DNA from: Citrobacter youngae ATCC 29220
GTDB taxonomy: Bacteria > Pseudomonadota > Gammaproteobacteria > Enterobacterales > Enterobacteriaceae
DNA length: 64,000 bases
Reading direction: 5' to 3'
Assembly: GCF_000155975.1 (NCBI RefSeq)
Contig: NZ_GG730302.1
Span: 336,599 to 400,598 of the forward strand
The notes under the pieces: model-generated
Told to the model about the DNA's origin: nothing
The model's input: only the letters and a program-made list of their open reading frames with translations
Databases searched by the model: none
Part shown: positions 26,052 through 34,433 of the stretch, one piece after another
Layout: the number at the start of each line of letters is the position of its first letter
Position numbering within the stretch: position 1 is the stretch's first letter
Translations under genes and position numbers: made by a program

Positions 26052-26296
26052 TTTGCCCTCCTGTATTTTTTCCTGTCATGGACAGCCGCACGACTCTTTT
26101 CAGGCAGGCTGCTATTACTGACCTGCTGTTTGATCCATTCTTCAATGTCGCTTTCCAGCCAGGCGACATGGGTTGAGCCGATACGAATGGCAGCCGGAAA
26201 TTTCTTCAGGCGCATCTGCTGATAAATCCAGGATTTTTTAAAGCCAGTTTTTTCTTTCACCTGGTGTAAACGTAAAAACCGTTGGCTGTTATTCAT
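26048..26296 (-). CDS. AlpA-family excisionase/regulator
   Basis: 82 aa from the ATG at 26296, seven bases after GGAG. The protein has the AlpA/MerR-like winged helix RFLRLHQVKEKTGFKKSWIYQQMRLKKFPAAIRIG followed by the typical VAWLESDIEEWIKQQV. Such proteins bind element DNA and control excision or replication genes in P4-like elements and CP4-57. It begins the alpA-primase-ATPase operon, overlapping the primase start by four bases. A much longer reading upstream is unlikely to be translated. Confidence 0.85.
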   Translation of the reverse strand: MNNSQRFLRLHQVKEKTGFKKSWIYQQMRLKKFPAAIRIGSTHVAWLESDIEEWIKQQVSNSSLPEKSRAAVHDRKKYRRAK

Positions 26297-26342
26297 CATG
26301 TTTCTCCGGATAAGGCTGATGACACGATTTTGTCTTAACGCT

Positions 26343-27221
26343 TCATTCTGTCTGTTCTCCATATACCCGCTGGATATAGCGGCCACGGCCATCACCATGG
26401 CCGAGATCCATGGCGACCATCGCCCTGGCTTCTTTCATGCTGAGTCCCTGCTTCCGGTAGGCTGTCATCGCCTCCTGCGCCCAGGCATAGCGTAGGCTGT
26501 GAGGGGCATATGGCCCGGTTAACCCGGCACGGGAGGCGCTTGAGCGCCAGTAATTCATGGCGCTGCGCAGGTCTGGTTTATCTATAAGACGTCCGTGGCG
26601 CTGCTCTGCCAGCGGTATGGCCCGGCTCAGGATCTCCCGTAAGTGTTCTGGCTCCAGCGCCAGTGTCTTCCGGGGGCGTGAGCCTTTGGTGCCAAACACC
26701 ACCTGTAGCCGTTCGTCACCACGATCAAGCGCAGCAGCCCAACTTTTCAGTGACTGACAGCACTGTACCGCTTCCTGTGAGCGCAGCCCCATCGCGCGGG
26801 CCAGCTCCAGAGTGACCGCCAAACCTTCATCCCTGTCGCGAAAATCAGCCAGTGCAGCCTGCCAGCGATCCGGCGTCAGCGCCCGGTGAGTTCCGGCCCG
26901 GCTGGCGTTACCCAGGCCAAGCGCTTTGTTGCTAATACGTTCTGAATGCGCGAATTTTTCACGCCCGGCCTGCGCAAGGATTGTGCGCAGCGCCGCCATT
27001 TCGTTCTGAAGCGTGCGCGGCGTAATACCTGAATCCAGCCGCGCCTGGATATAACTCTCGATATGCGATGATTTAAGATGCTGGAGATCCTTAATCTGGA
27101 TATTCAGCCTGTGCAGATGCTGGCTTAAACGTCCGGCAATGCGGATGCGGTCATGGATGGTTTTAAAACTGCCGCCAGCCAGCAGGGCGAGTTTTTCCAT
27201 GCGTTGCGTAAGTCTCGGCAT
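26343..27221 (-). CDS. Second tyrosine recombinase
   Basis: 292 aa from the ATG at 27221, which has GGAGAA upstream. An N-terminal SAM-like core-binding region (TPRTLQNEMAALRTILAQAG) precedes a catalytic domain with Arg in AMGLRSQEAV, HSLRYAWAQ, LGHGDGRGRY and a terminal Tyr in YIQRVYGE. All recombinase residues can be matched. It is unlike the P4-type integrase at 14655. Its role (dimer resolution, excision, or a companion module) is unknown. Confidence 0.82.
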   Translation of the reverse strand: MPRLTQRMEKLALLAGGSFKTIHDRIRIAGRLSQHLHRLNIQIKDLQHLKSSHIESYIQARLDSGITPRTLQNEMAALRTILAQAGREKFAHSERISNKALGLGNASRAGTHRALTPDRWQAALADFRDRDEGLAVTLELARAMGLRSQEAVQCCQSLKSWAAALDRGDERLQVVFGTKGSRPRKTLALEPEHLREILSRAIPLAEQRHGRLIDKPDLRSAMNYWRSSASRAGLTGPYAPHSLRYAWAQEAMTAYRKQGLSMKEARAMVAMDLGHGDGRGRYIQRVYGEQTE

Positions 27222-28151
27222 AGCATTTCTCCACTCAGTCCTCCGGCGCGCGGTCTGGTCACAGCGTGCTGTGTCGAAAGATACCGGTGCGCCGGAAGAT
27301 GCGCAGATGAGGTTTGACGGGGTACGGTGATGCACGAATGCAGCCGCCTGCCAGAGCAGGTAAATCCCCACAGGCACGATTGCCTGTCCTCCGGTATCGG
27401 TTCGGTAAGGCGGTTTTCTCCTCTGTTTTTGGGTTGAAATTCTGACAGCAGTTTTAGGTGTCAGTAGGATTGTTGCAGTGATTTTGCAGACAGGTATTGG
27501 GCTGAAGCGGTATTGCGCACTGGCGTCACTTTCACCCGCTTACGCGTATTAAAGTGACGCCGCGTTTTACCTCTCCGGCAGGAATCCGGACGCAAAGCCT
27601 TCGGCAATGCCGTCCTGATTTCCTGCCTGCCCTCTGTCTGGTCGTTGTGCCTGCAACAGCTCAACGATAAAAGGATGTGGTCGCCTGTATCAAAGACAGA
27701 CAGTCAGTTTCAGACCACGCTACTTCCGTATTGACCTGCGGGATTGATCGCCATCAGCGCTTCTTTCAGATCACCGCTCATCCTGGAACGGGAAGCTTTC
27801 GGGCGCAGCATCGCTGCCATGTGTTGCGAACAGGCTAGATCAGGAGAAAAGAAAAAGATGCAGGAAACTGTATTTGGGATTTGAAGAATTTATTTATTAA
27901 TAAAATCAGTGAATAACAGAGGTGTGATTATGACACCATTTCCATAATCGGCAGAAATGTTTGTTGATGCCTGGATATCACCAAAATAAGAAATCGACGG
28001 CTGGAGAAGGATGAAAAAACCTTCGGATCAAGCAACCATCAAGCAAATTGCAGAACGGAAAAGATTCTATCTTTTTGTTTTAAATAATGAAAATATAAAT
28101 CATGCTTACAACCAAGGACCAAAATCAAGCAACCATCAAGCAAATCCCCAA
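27222..28151. other. Non-coding stretch of the element with inverted repeats
   Basis: This 930-base interval has no convincing gene. It holds a hairpin ACAGGCA/TGCCTGT at 27370-27387, in the leader of the second recombinase gene. Perfect 11-base arms GGCGTCACTTT (27522) and AAAGTGACGCC (27551) come next, then a nested structure at 27577-27627 (GGCAGGAA/TTCCTGCC outside GGACG/CGTCC). Last come two copies of an ATCAAGCAA-based repeat. A 36-codon minus-strand frame at 27710-27820 (MAAMLRPKASRSRMSGDLKE...) might be a gene remnant. The structures could be an origin or partition site. Confidence 0.5.
28027..28145. repeat. 22-base direct repeat pair (ATCAAGCAA units)
   Basis: The same 22 bases, each made of two ATCAAGCAA-type units joined by CC, occur at 28027-28048 and 28124-28145. 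They lie just downstream of the AlbA-domain gene stop. Their function is unknown; slippage or a past duplication could explain them. Confidence 0.75.
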
Positions 28152-29621
28152 CTACGCCCAGAATGGGATGTAGCGCATTGCCTTGGTTCCTACTGATGAA
28201 TCGTATTGTTTGATACGACCTTCTTTCATTGCTTCCTTGATGATACGGCTAATCATTGCGCTGTTTTTTTCATCAACACCAAATCTTTCCCGCAGCGTGG
28301 TGTTGTTCATCGGAACCTTTTCAAGGTACTTCAATACACAATGAAGGTAAGTCGCTCTGACTTTTTCCTCATTATCCATATCCTTAAAATCGCGATGAGC
28401 AAACAAAGTGACTTTCGTATGCTCCTGATAAACTTCAAACTGAGGGGCTGGAAGCTGATAAATCTCAGTTTCAATAACAACTTTATCGATACCGCTTCCT
28501 CGTTCTTCACAGATCCCCATCCTGCGCATGAGAGAGGCTATTCTTTCATTACGGCTACGCGGGGGAGAATCAAGAAGGCGATCAATCGCCACTAAGGGTA
28601 TGCCAGGATTCGAAATTTCCATGCGATCGGCGAACAACTCAAGCATTGGCCCCGTCCCGCCAATGTTGAAATCCTGGTGAATCAGCGAGTTGGCAACCAC
28701 TTCTCGTATAGACAGCTCCGGATACATTCTTACTTCGCTGCGAAAAGCCTTCCCAATCACCTCATTTGATGGCAAAAGGTTATTAATATAATCAATCAAG
28801 CCTTCAAAACCGACGGCATAACCTTTATGGCCTTGTAATTCCTTTACCGTTTTAAAACGATTATTTGCATCGTACTGGATTAAACGAATGGCTTTACGGG
28901 ACAAATTTTTAAAGGCATCTAATTCTCGTGCAAAAAGTATTGCACCAAGATTGGTAATATTCCAGGACCCCGCATCATTTCTCTCAACAACAAAATCCTT
29001 TGCAAGGTAATCCATTATCGAATCTTTGTTTTCTGGTAACGGTTGAGATAAGAGCGAGAAGAACGATGGGTAGTCGATTAACTGCAACACCTCATCAATA
29101 GAGCACTTGTCCCGTGCTACGCGGTATTCCCAGGGTTTCCGATCAAAGACACGCCAGAGGGCACGCTCTTTTTCTGGATGTTTACCCAGCGGTTTTTTAT
29201 AAGAGCCAATACGAATAAATTCTGTTCCCGAAAAACGCACAGGAGTATGGCAATTTGCATTTATCTCCAGAATGACAACAGCATCGTTCTCAGGTGACAA
29301 GAATTCATGAAATGTAAAATCAATCTTTGGTTCCAGGCCCTGCAACAGCCAGCTTTCCAGCTCCTGCTGTTTGTGCTTAGCGAGAGAGGGGTTGAAATCC
29401 GTACCGATTATAGAATGAGTCTCATCATCAACACCCCACACCATATAGGCTGTTGGTTTTCCAAGCAAAGCAGCCGAATTTGCCAGTGCCGAGATATACT
29501 CTCCGAGTTCTTCTGGTTTTATTGCATTATGCTTAAATTCTGCCCACTCAGTTTCTTTCGGCAATGAAACCAGCTCTTTCAGCAAAGAACGCAAACCGAC
29601 TTCCTCTTTAGAAACAGACAT
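28152..29621 (-). CDS. AlbA_2/Schlafen-type ATP-binding regulator-like protein
   Basis: 489 aa. The N-terminal about 150 residues match the AlbA_2 (Schlafen-like) domain: EFKHN near residue 30, then YMVWGVDDETHSIIGTDF and GTEFIRIGSYKKPL. The middle has the HATPase_c_4-like block ELSIREVVANSLIHQDF and MRRMGICEERGSGIDKV. The C-terminal about 80 residues form a winged helix (LRERFGVDEKNSAMISRIIKEAMKEGRI). Such proteins are frequent on islands near restriction and defence genes; biochemical roles vary. It is the last gene before attR. Confidence 0.78.
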   Translation of the reverse strand: MSVSKEEVGLRSLLKELVSLPKETEWAEFKHNAIKPEELGEYISALANSAALLGKPTAYMVWGVDDETHSIIGTDFNPSLAKHKQQELESWLLQGLEPKIDFTFHEFLSPENDAVVILEINANCHTPVRFSGTEFIRIGSYKKPLGKHPEKERALWRVFDRKPWEYRVARDKCSIDEVLQLIDYPSFFSLLSQPLPENKDSIMDYLAKDFVVERNDAGSWNITNLGAILFARELDAFKNLSRKAIRLIQYDANNRFKTVKELQGHKGYAVGFEGLIDYINNLLPSNEVIGKAFRSEVRMYPELSIREVVANSLIHQDFNIGGTGPMLELFADRMEISNPGIPLVAIDRLLDSPPRSRNERIASLMRRMGICEERGSGIDKVVIETEIYQLPAPQFEVYQEHTKVTLFAHRDFKDMDNEEKVRATYLHCVLKYLEKVPMNNTTLRERFGVDEKNSAMISRIIKEAMKEGRIKQYDSSVGTKAMRYIPFWA

Positions 29622-29885
29622 TTAAGCACCGAATAATAGCTATACCAGGTTACAAGGATATGGCTTTAGACTGCCCATGGCAATGTCCCACATCACATCG
29701 CCTGATTTTGAGGACAGCCAGTGGAAAGTAAGCTCAATGAACACCCTGCCCCCTGCTGGCATAGCCTGACATTCAAGGATGCTGCTGATATTGCGGCTAA
29801 AGGTAGCATGTATAAGAATGTGTATATAAACCAAGAACAATTAAAATAAAATTATTTATTATCATAAAATTAGATCATTAACGGT

Positions 29886-29905
29886 ACTCCTGTGATCTCC
29901 GCCAA
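29886..29905 (+). repeat. attR: decayed copy of the selC 3' end
   Basis: ACTCCTGTGATCTCCGCCAA repeats the selC 3' end (14475-14496) except for one missing T. It marks the right boundary of the element, giving a length of about 15.4 kb. The missing base lies within the core and may affect excision. From here to 30171 there is no gene I can support. Confidence 0.8.
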
Positions 29906-30171
29906 TTAGCCTCTACTAAACTCTCCCGACGTCAACAAATCTCCGTTTAATCCCTTATATATCAGGCGTTACTTGTATCCTGAGGTCAACTGGCTTCAAC
30001 CTACATCAAATTGTTTTGAAGATGCATTAGGGGAGCGTCAGCGAAAACAGCTATCAGAAGAAAAGGTGCTATGCCTTCATTTATACCAGAAGCAGAATAT
30101 ACCTAAGAAGCCAGTCTGTATTAGACCTTACCCGACGAGAGCTAACCTCACCAACTATCAAGGAGTTGATT

Positions 30172-30462
30172 ATGGCTGATACGCATTCTACCCCAGACAC
30201 CGCCCAATCCGGAACCGAGCGTTCGCTAATTGTGGGATATCGCCCGAATGTTTTCGACAAATCCACGCCCAAAAACATTCTCTCCGGCAAGTGGCTACGC
30301 GCGGCGGGGTTTGATACGGGGCAACAGATTACCGTAAAAGTGATGAACGGTTGTATCGTCCTGATGGTCTATGGCGAACAGGAGCAACGGTTGCAGAATG
30401 AGCTGAAAGAGGCCAGTCAGAAGCTGAACAGAATCGAGAGCACATTGGCGACTCTCCAGTGA
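30172..30462 (+). CDS. symE: SymE-family toxin
   Basis: 96 aa. The N terminus MADTHST, the RSLIVGYRPN segment and the AbrB-like block GKWLRAAGFDTGQQITVKVMNGCIVLM match the SymE family (E. coli SymE is 113 aa). E. coli SymE is an SOS-induced toxin held down by the antisense RNA SymR. The C-terminal end here is shorter and coiled-coil-like. A SymR-like RNA would run antisense over the start (about 30090-30180), but I cannot define it, and no good LexA box is seen. The ATG follows AAGGAG. Confidence 0.8.
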   Translation: MADTHSTPDTAQSGTERSLIVGYRPNVFDKSTPKNILSGKWLRAAGFDTGQQITVKVMNGCIVLMVYGEQEQRLQNELKEASQKLNRIESTLATLQ

Positions 30463-30504
30463 AGCACGGCTGAACCTGCAAGCGGTACTTACAGGTTTAC
30501 TTGG

Positions 30505-30535
30505 TGCCGGATGGCGCTTGCGCTTATCCGGCCTA
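30505..30535. repeat. REP element
   Basis: The palindromic core GCCGGATGGCGCTTGCG, followed by CTTATCCGGC and CTAC, is a standard REP unit, 42 bases after the symE stop. Confidence 0.8.
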
Positions 30536-30664
30536 CCCAACTGAACTGGATTTGATAGAAAATGAACTATCCGGAAATTCCGGATAGTTCATTGGGAAGG
30601 GAAAGATTAGATTTCCGGATCAATAGCTCTCTAGAATCACGTAAGTGACACTTACATGCTCACC

Positions 30665-30699
30665 TGGTGCCGGATGGCACTTACGCTTATCCGGCCTAC
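30665..30699. repeat. REP element
   Basis: GGTGCCGGATGGCACTTACG with TTATCCGGCCTAC; a second REP unit in the same orientation as the one at 30505. Confidence 0.8.
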
Positions 30700-30735
30700 T
30701 TTCACAATACCCTCTGTCTGACCACCCTCCTCATA

Positions 30736-30782
30736 GTGACCCCCAGAAAGATATCGACTATAATGAACGAATCGAACGATTC
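30736..30782 (+). promoter_or_regulatory. phd-parE promoter with operator
   Basis: GTGACC (30736) and a perfect TATAAT (30759) are 17 bases apart. The inverted repeat GAATCG-AA-CGATTC at 30769-30782 lies directly downstream and could be the autoregulatory site for the antitoxin, as Phd/YefM proteins repress their own operons. This is motif-based inference. Confidence 0.55.
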
Positions 30783-30800
30783 ATGCGAAATGGTGACAAC

Positions 30801-31061
30801 ATGCATACTCTTACAGCAAATGAAGCCAAAACCCAGTTTGGCGATATGCTACTTAAAGCGCAGCGAGAACCTGTGCAAATTAATCGTAACGGTAAGCCTG
30901 TTGCAGTCGTCGTTTCCATTGAAGACTATGAACAAATGGAAGCCATGAAGCTCCAGTTACTGAAAGCCAAAATTCAGCGTGCTCAAAACGATATTCATTT
31001 GGGCAATACTGTTGATGGTGATGCTTTTTTTGATGAGTTGATGGATCAACACAAAGGATAA
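30801..31061 (+). CDS. Phd/YefM-family antitoxin
   Basis: 86 aa. The N-terminal Phd/YefM fold is clear (LTANEAKTQFGDMLLKAQREPVQINRNGKPVAVVVSIEDYEQMEAMK), followed by an acidic tail that would wrap the toxin. The start was set at ATG 30801, giving the usual antitoxin length; a longer open frame upstream lacks family similarity. Three bases separate its stop from the ParE start. It should neutralise the toxin and repress the operon. Confidence 0.9.
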   Translation: MHTLTANEAKTQFGDMLLKAQREPVQINRNGKPVAVVVSIEDYEQMEAMKLQLLKAKIQRAQNDIHLGNTVDGDAFFDELMDQHKG

Positions 31062-31064
31062 AAA

Positions 31065-31367
31065 GTGAGTTACAAACTTACTGGAGAAGCACAGCGCGAT
31101 ATTATTGAAATCCGTGATTACACATCAAGAAATTGGGGCGCTAAACAGTCCAGGGATTATCTTAGAAAATTACAGGTCGTTCTCTCTCAGTTAGCTGAAA
31201 TGCCAGGCATGGGGCAGCATCGAATTGATGATTTTGGTGCAGATATTTACAGCTTTCCTTATGTTAGCCATATGATTTACTACAGTGCACAAGACACAAA
31301 TATTGTTGTACTGGCAGTCTTACACCAAAGCCGAGTACCAACAAAACATCTCGGACAACGTTTGTAG
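31065..31367 (+). CDS. ParE-family toxin
   Basis: 100 aa of the RelE/ParE fold: YKLTGEAQRDIIEIRDYTSRNWGAKQ and the C-terminal VVLAVLHQSR motif. The start is GTG at 31065, close behind AAAGGA near the end of the antitoxin gene. ParE toxins poison DNA gyrase, but relatives can act otherwise. It forms a type II toxin-antitoxin module with the preceding gene and appears intact. Confidence 0.88.
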   Translation: MSYKLTGEAQRDIIEIRDYTSRNWGAKQSRDYLRKLQVVLSQLAEMPGMGQHRIDDFGADIYSFPYVSHMIYYSAQDTNIVVLAVLHQSRVPTKHLGQRL

Positions 31368-31382
31368 CGCGCCACCTTATTT

Positions 31383-31412
31383 GCCGGATGGCGCTTGCGC
31401 TTATCCGGCCTA
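31383..31412. repeat. REP element
   Basis: GCCGGATGGCGCTTGCG plus CTTATCCGGCCTAC, a third REP unit, 16 bases after the parE stop. Confidence 0.8.
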
Positions 31413-31450
31413 CGGGCTGCATGCAACAAGTGACAACATTGCGGCTTTTT

Positions 31451-31485
31451 ATTGCAGTTGTTCGGTTTTACCGAACAACTGCAAT
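31451..31485. terminator. Perfect 16-base-pair hairpin
   Basis: ATTGCAGTTGTTCGGT (31451) and ACCGAACAACTGCAAT (31470) pair perfectly around TTT. It lies between the convergent parE and autotransporter genes. There is no long T-tract after it on either strand, so it may act as a bidirectional barrier or be an unrelated palindrome. Confidence 0.5.
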
Positions 31486-31508
31486 AACCATCATATTTCA
31501 TACGTAAT

Positions 31509-31536
31509 AAAGCCGCCGATCGGTGAATCAGCGGCT
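31509..31536 (-). terminator. Terminator of the autotransporter gene
   Basis: Read on the minus strand, AGCCGC...GCGGCT form the stem and TTTATTA follows. It starts about 20 bases after the autotransporter stop at 31556, the expected place. Confidence 0.6.
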
Positions 31537-31555
31537 TTTCCATTACTCACTTACA

Positions 31556-34360
31556 TCAGAAGTTATATTTCACGCCGAGCATACCGCGGGTATCGCTGTA
31601 GCCTTTGTCGCCGACCTGTTGGGCCACGTTGCTCCACACGTTGAGGCGCGGAGTGATTTGACCTTCAACCCCCACCTTCAGCTCGCCGATGTTTTTGGTG
31701 CCGCGCATATCGTTGCTCACATCGTCCATCTTCACGCTGGTTGTCTGCGTGTTGTGGATCCAGTTAGCTTCGACAAACGGCTGGAACTCGCGTGATTTAC
31801 CATCGTCGATGGCGTTATGGCCGTTGATAAAGGCTTTCACGCCCAGACGGGTCATCAGGTTGCCATCGGTGTTATCTTTCACACGGGTCCCGTTCGCTTC
31901 GCGGTGGCTGTCGGCCTGTACGTCCATCCACACCACCTGCGCTTTCGGTTGCAGCCAGTAGCTGCTGCGCTCGCTTTCACCCAGTTTGAAGCTGTAACCG
32001 GCTTCAACCGAGGCGGTGATACCGCTGGATTTATATTTCTCCGCCGCCTGCTCCTGGCCCATCACTTTGTTATCAAACCAGTTGTACAGCGCCCAGGTAT
32101 CTACATAGGTGCCGGTCTTGTCTGCGTCATTGGCATACCAGGTGCCATACAGCCCCACGCTGTAACCGGTGACCTGACCACGAGAGTGGTAGCCGGTCAG
32201 GCTGGACTGCGTGCGGTTCTGGCTGTTGGCATAACCTGCCATCGCGCCAATATGCCAGCGGTCGAGGCCATCGCTACTCCACTGCGCCAGATCGCCGCCT
32301 AACTGTAAGACGTAGCTGTTGCTTTGGGTTTTCAACTGCCCGCTACCGTCTTTGAAGCGGGTATGCGCGCCAACGTTACGCATCCACAGGCTGGTCACTT
32401 TTTTCTCGCCCGTCAGCATGTCGACGTACTGCGTTTCACCCAGACGATCGTGCAGTCGGGTCATGAACAGTGTGTTGGCCGCATAGTTGTTAGCCAGATA
32501 ACTACCGGCTTCCGGGCGATACTGCTGCTCCGTGACCGGCGGAACATGAGGCTCTTCCGGTTCAGGAATAACCGGGTCCACAGGATCGATCGGGTCCGGG
32601 TCGACCGGATCAGGGATAATCGGATCAACCGGGTCCGGGTCTACGGGATCAGGATCAACAGGGTCCACCGGATCGGGCGGAGCAGGAATAAAGCTGGTCA
32701 GATACCAGTTGCTGCCCTTCTGCACAACGTTATAGTCGTACGCCCCGGCGACAATACGGCTCGCTTTCTCAAATGTGCCGTCAGAGTTGCCAGCAACTTC
32801 GATAATCTCAATGCCTTCAACGGTCTGCGCCCCGGTACCGCCAATGTTGTTCACCGCCACAAAGGCATTACCCGTCGTGTTGCCGAGCACTGTCAACTTA
32901 TTGGTTTCAGAGGCATCGTCATTCAGGACGGTATTGAAAACCAGCTTGCCGCCATTCCCGGTAAAATCTTCATTAATCGTCAGCGTCTGCCACGGTTCCC
33001 CATCCGCATGCCCAAAGTTAACCACTGCCCCGCTGTTCAGCGTCAGGTCGGTCAGCGTTGAGCTGTTGGTCATATTCCAGGTCGCATCGCTCATTTGCAA
33101 CGAGATAACGCCCGTCCCGGCAGTCGCGCTGGTGATGTAAGACGCCCCGCTCCATAACGAGTTGTCGGTCATGTTGAGCTTAATCGTACTGTTTTGCTGG
33201 GGCAGGCTGCTGGTCGCGTTTGTCCCTCCGGCCGCATGAAGATCGCCGTCGATAAGAAAGCGTCCACCGGCGGATCCGTCTACGGTGCCGCCCGTTTCGG
33301 TGCTGATGGCATAGCTTTCAGTACTGTGGTCGCCCACCATAGTAATCGCGGCGCCGCCGGCCAGATTTATCGCCCCGCGTGAAATCGCAAACAGGCCGCG
33401 TGGCGCTTTGCTGTATGAAGCCGCTTTTCCAGAACTGTTCACGCTAATGGTCGCGTTATCGCCCAGGTTCACGGTCGCGTTGGTGGAATAAACCGCATGC
33501 GCGCTCGCGCCGTTAACCGTAATAGTGGCGTTATTACCCAGTTCCGTTTTAGAAGATGTGGCGGCATAAATGCCCGTTGAGGAGGCGCCAGACGTCTCGA
33601 TGGTAGCGTCATTGCCAAGCAGGATTGAGGAACCGCTCTGCCCGGAGCGAAGACCTTCAGAGCCGTCGCCGGTCGTCACAATATGCGCACGATCGCCAAC
33701 GACAATCGTATTTTTGGCAAGCGTCGCATCTCGCATGGCATTGGCGGTGATACCACGCCCCTGGTTACCCGTCGTTTTGATGTACAGATCATCACCGACG
33801 TAGATATTAGCCGAACCTATCCAGCCCTGGCCTATCGCGTTATAACCGGCGTTAATCCCATCACCATCCTGACCGTCCACATAAATACTGGTGCGATCCC
33901 CGGTGATGATAAAGACCGGGTTATCCGGCGTATTGGCCCCATGCGTACGGATACCGTCAACATCTTTACCATTATTGGCGGCATTCTTCGACTGCGTGCG
34001 GATCGTCAGGTCGTCACCAAAAATAACACCCGGGCTTCCTGTCTTATTATTTTGAATAACGGTAAGGGAATGTTCAAAGGCTTCTGCACCAGGTCCATTC
34101 AATGTTATTCCATTACCATAAACGGGAATAGTGCCCGCACTCCACTGATAAACATAATTAGGCATGGCGCTGGTTTTAGCAAAATTGGCATTGGCCTGCG
34201 CAGGGATTATTGCCTGCAATTCCGGGGGCAGACTGCTAACCAGACCGCTGGAAGGAAGACTATCAACATCAACCCAGGCTGCATGGGCCGAAAATACCAT
34301 AGAAGTTAATGCGGCTGAAACCGCAATGGCAATACGAGAGTAAGATTTGGGATTTGGCAT
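31556..34360 (-). CDS. MisL-like autotransporter adhesin
   Basis: 934 aa type V secreted protein. A signal peptide (IAIAVSAALTSMVFSAHAA) is followed by a beta-helical passenger with recurring units such as LGNNATITVNGAS and VGDRAHIVTTGDGSEG up to about residue 560. A proline-aspartate-rich linker (DPVDPDPVDP repeats, about residues 565-610) leads to a C-terminal beta-barrel that ends in GMLGVKYNF, the terminal Phe expected for outer-membrane insertion. In Salmonella, MisL of SPI-3 binds fibronectin and is activated by MarT; a MarT-like gene lies nearby here. The ATG follows AGGAGG. Confidence 0.88.
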   Translation of the reverse strand: MPNPKSYSRIAIAVSAALTSMVFSAHAAWVDVDSLPSSGLVSSLPPELQAIIPAQANANFAKTSAMPNYVYQWSAGTIPVYGNGITLNGPGAEAFEHSLTVIQNNKTGSPGVIFGDDLTIRTQSKNAANNGKDVDGIRTHGANTPDNPVFIITGDRTSIYVDGQDGDGINAGYNAIGQGWIGSANIYVGDDLYIKTTGNQGRGITANAMRDATLAKNTIVVGDRAHIVTTGDGSEGLRSGQSGSSILLGNDATIETSGASSTGIYAATSSKTELGNNATITVNGASAHAVYSTNATVNLGDNATISVNSSGKAASYSKAPRGLFAISRGAINLAGGAAITMVGDHSTESYAISTETGGTVDGSAGGRFLIDGDLHAAGGTNATSSLPQQNSTIKLNMTDNSLWSGASYITSATAGTGVISLQMSDATWNMTNSSTLTDLTLNSGAVVNFGHADGEPWQTLTINEDFTGNGGKLVFNTVLNDDASETNKLTVLGNTTGNAFVAVNNIGGTGAQTVEGIEIIEVAGNSDGTFEKASRIVAGAYDYNVVQKGSNWYLTSFIPAPPDPVDPVDPDPVDPDPVDPIIPDPVDPDPIDPVDPVIPEPEEPHVPPVTEQQYRPEAGSYLANNYAANTLFMTRLHDRLGETQYVDMLTGEKKVTSLWMRNVGAHTRFKDGSGQLKTQSNSYVLQLGGDLAQWSSDGLDRWHIGAMAGYANSQNRTQSSLTGYHSRGQVTGYSVGLYGTWYANDADKTGTYVDTWALYNWFDNKVMGQEQAAEKYKSSGITASVEAGYSFKLGESERSSYWLQPKAQVVWMDVQADSHREANGTRVKDNTDGNLMTRLGVKAFINGHNAIDDGKSREFQPFVEANWIHNTQTTSVKMDDVSNDMRGTKNIGELKVGVEGQITPRLNVWSNVAQQVGDKGYSDTRGMLGVKYNF

Positions 34361-34433
34361 AGTAGCCTCCTGCTATTAACGTAGAGCGTCCACCACATCA
34401 CAAGGATGTGAAATAATTAAAATCAGAAATGCG

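Larger units (their letters stand above)
30463..30800. other. Repeat-rich spacer between symE and phd-parE
   Basis: This gap holds two REP elements (30505-30535 and 30665-30699) and, between them, a perfect 33-base palindrome at 30561-30593. The palindrome has 16-base arms starting AATGAACTATCCGGAA around a central A. The last part carries the phd-parE promoter. No gene is supported. Confidence 0.75.

Noticed and set aside
27461-27664. 67-aa minus-strand frame
   Set aside because: It spans the inverted-repeat structures, is very rich in Arg/Lys and has no ribosome site.
28011-28196. 61-aa plus-strand frame with a good ribosome site (MKKPSDQATIK...)
   Set aside because: It is built largely on the ATCAAGCAA direct repeat, runs into the 3' end of the convergent AlbA-domain gene and resembles no family.
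29906-30171. LexA box and SymR antisense RNA for symE
   Set aside because: No convincing CTGT-N8-ACAG site or antisense promoter could be located by eye.
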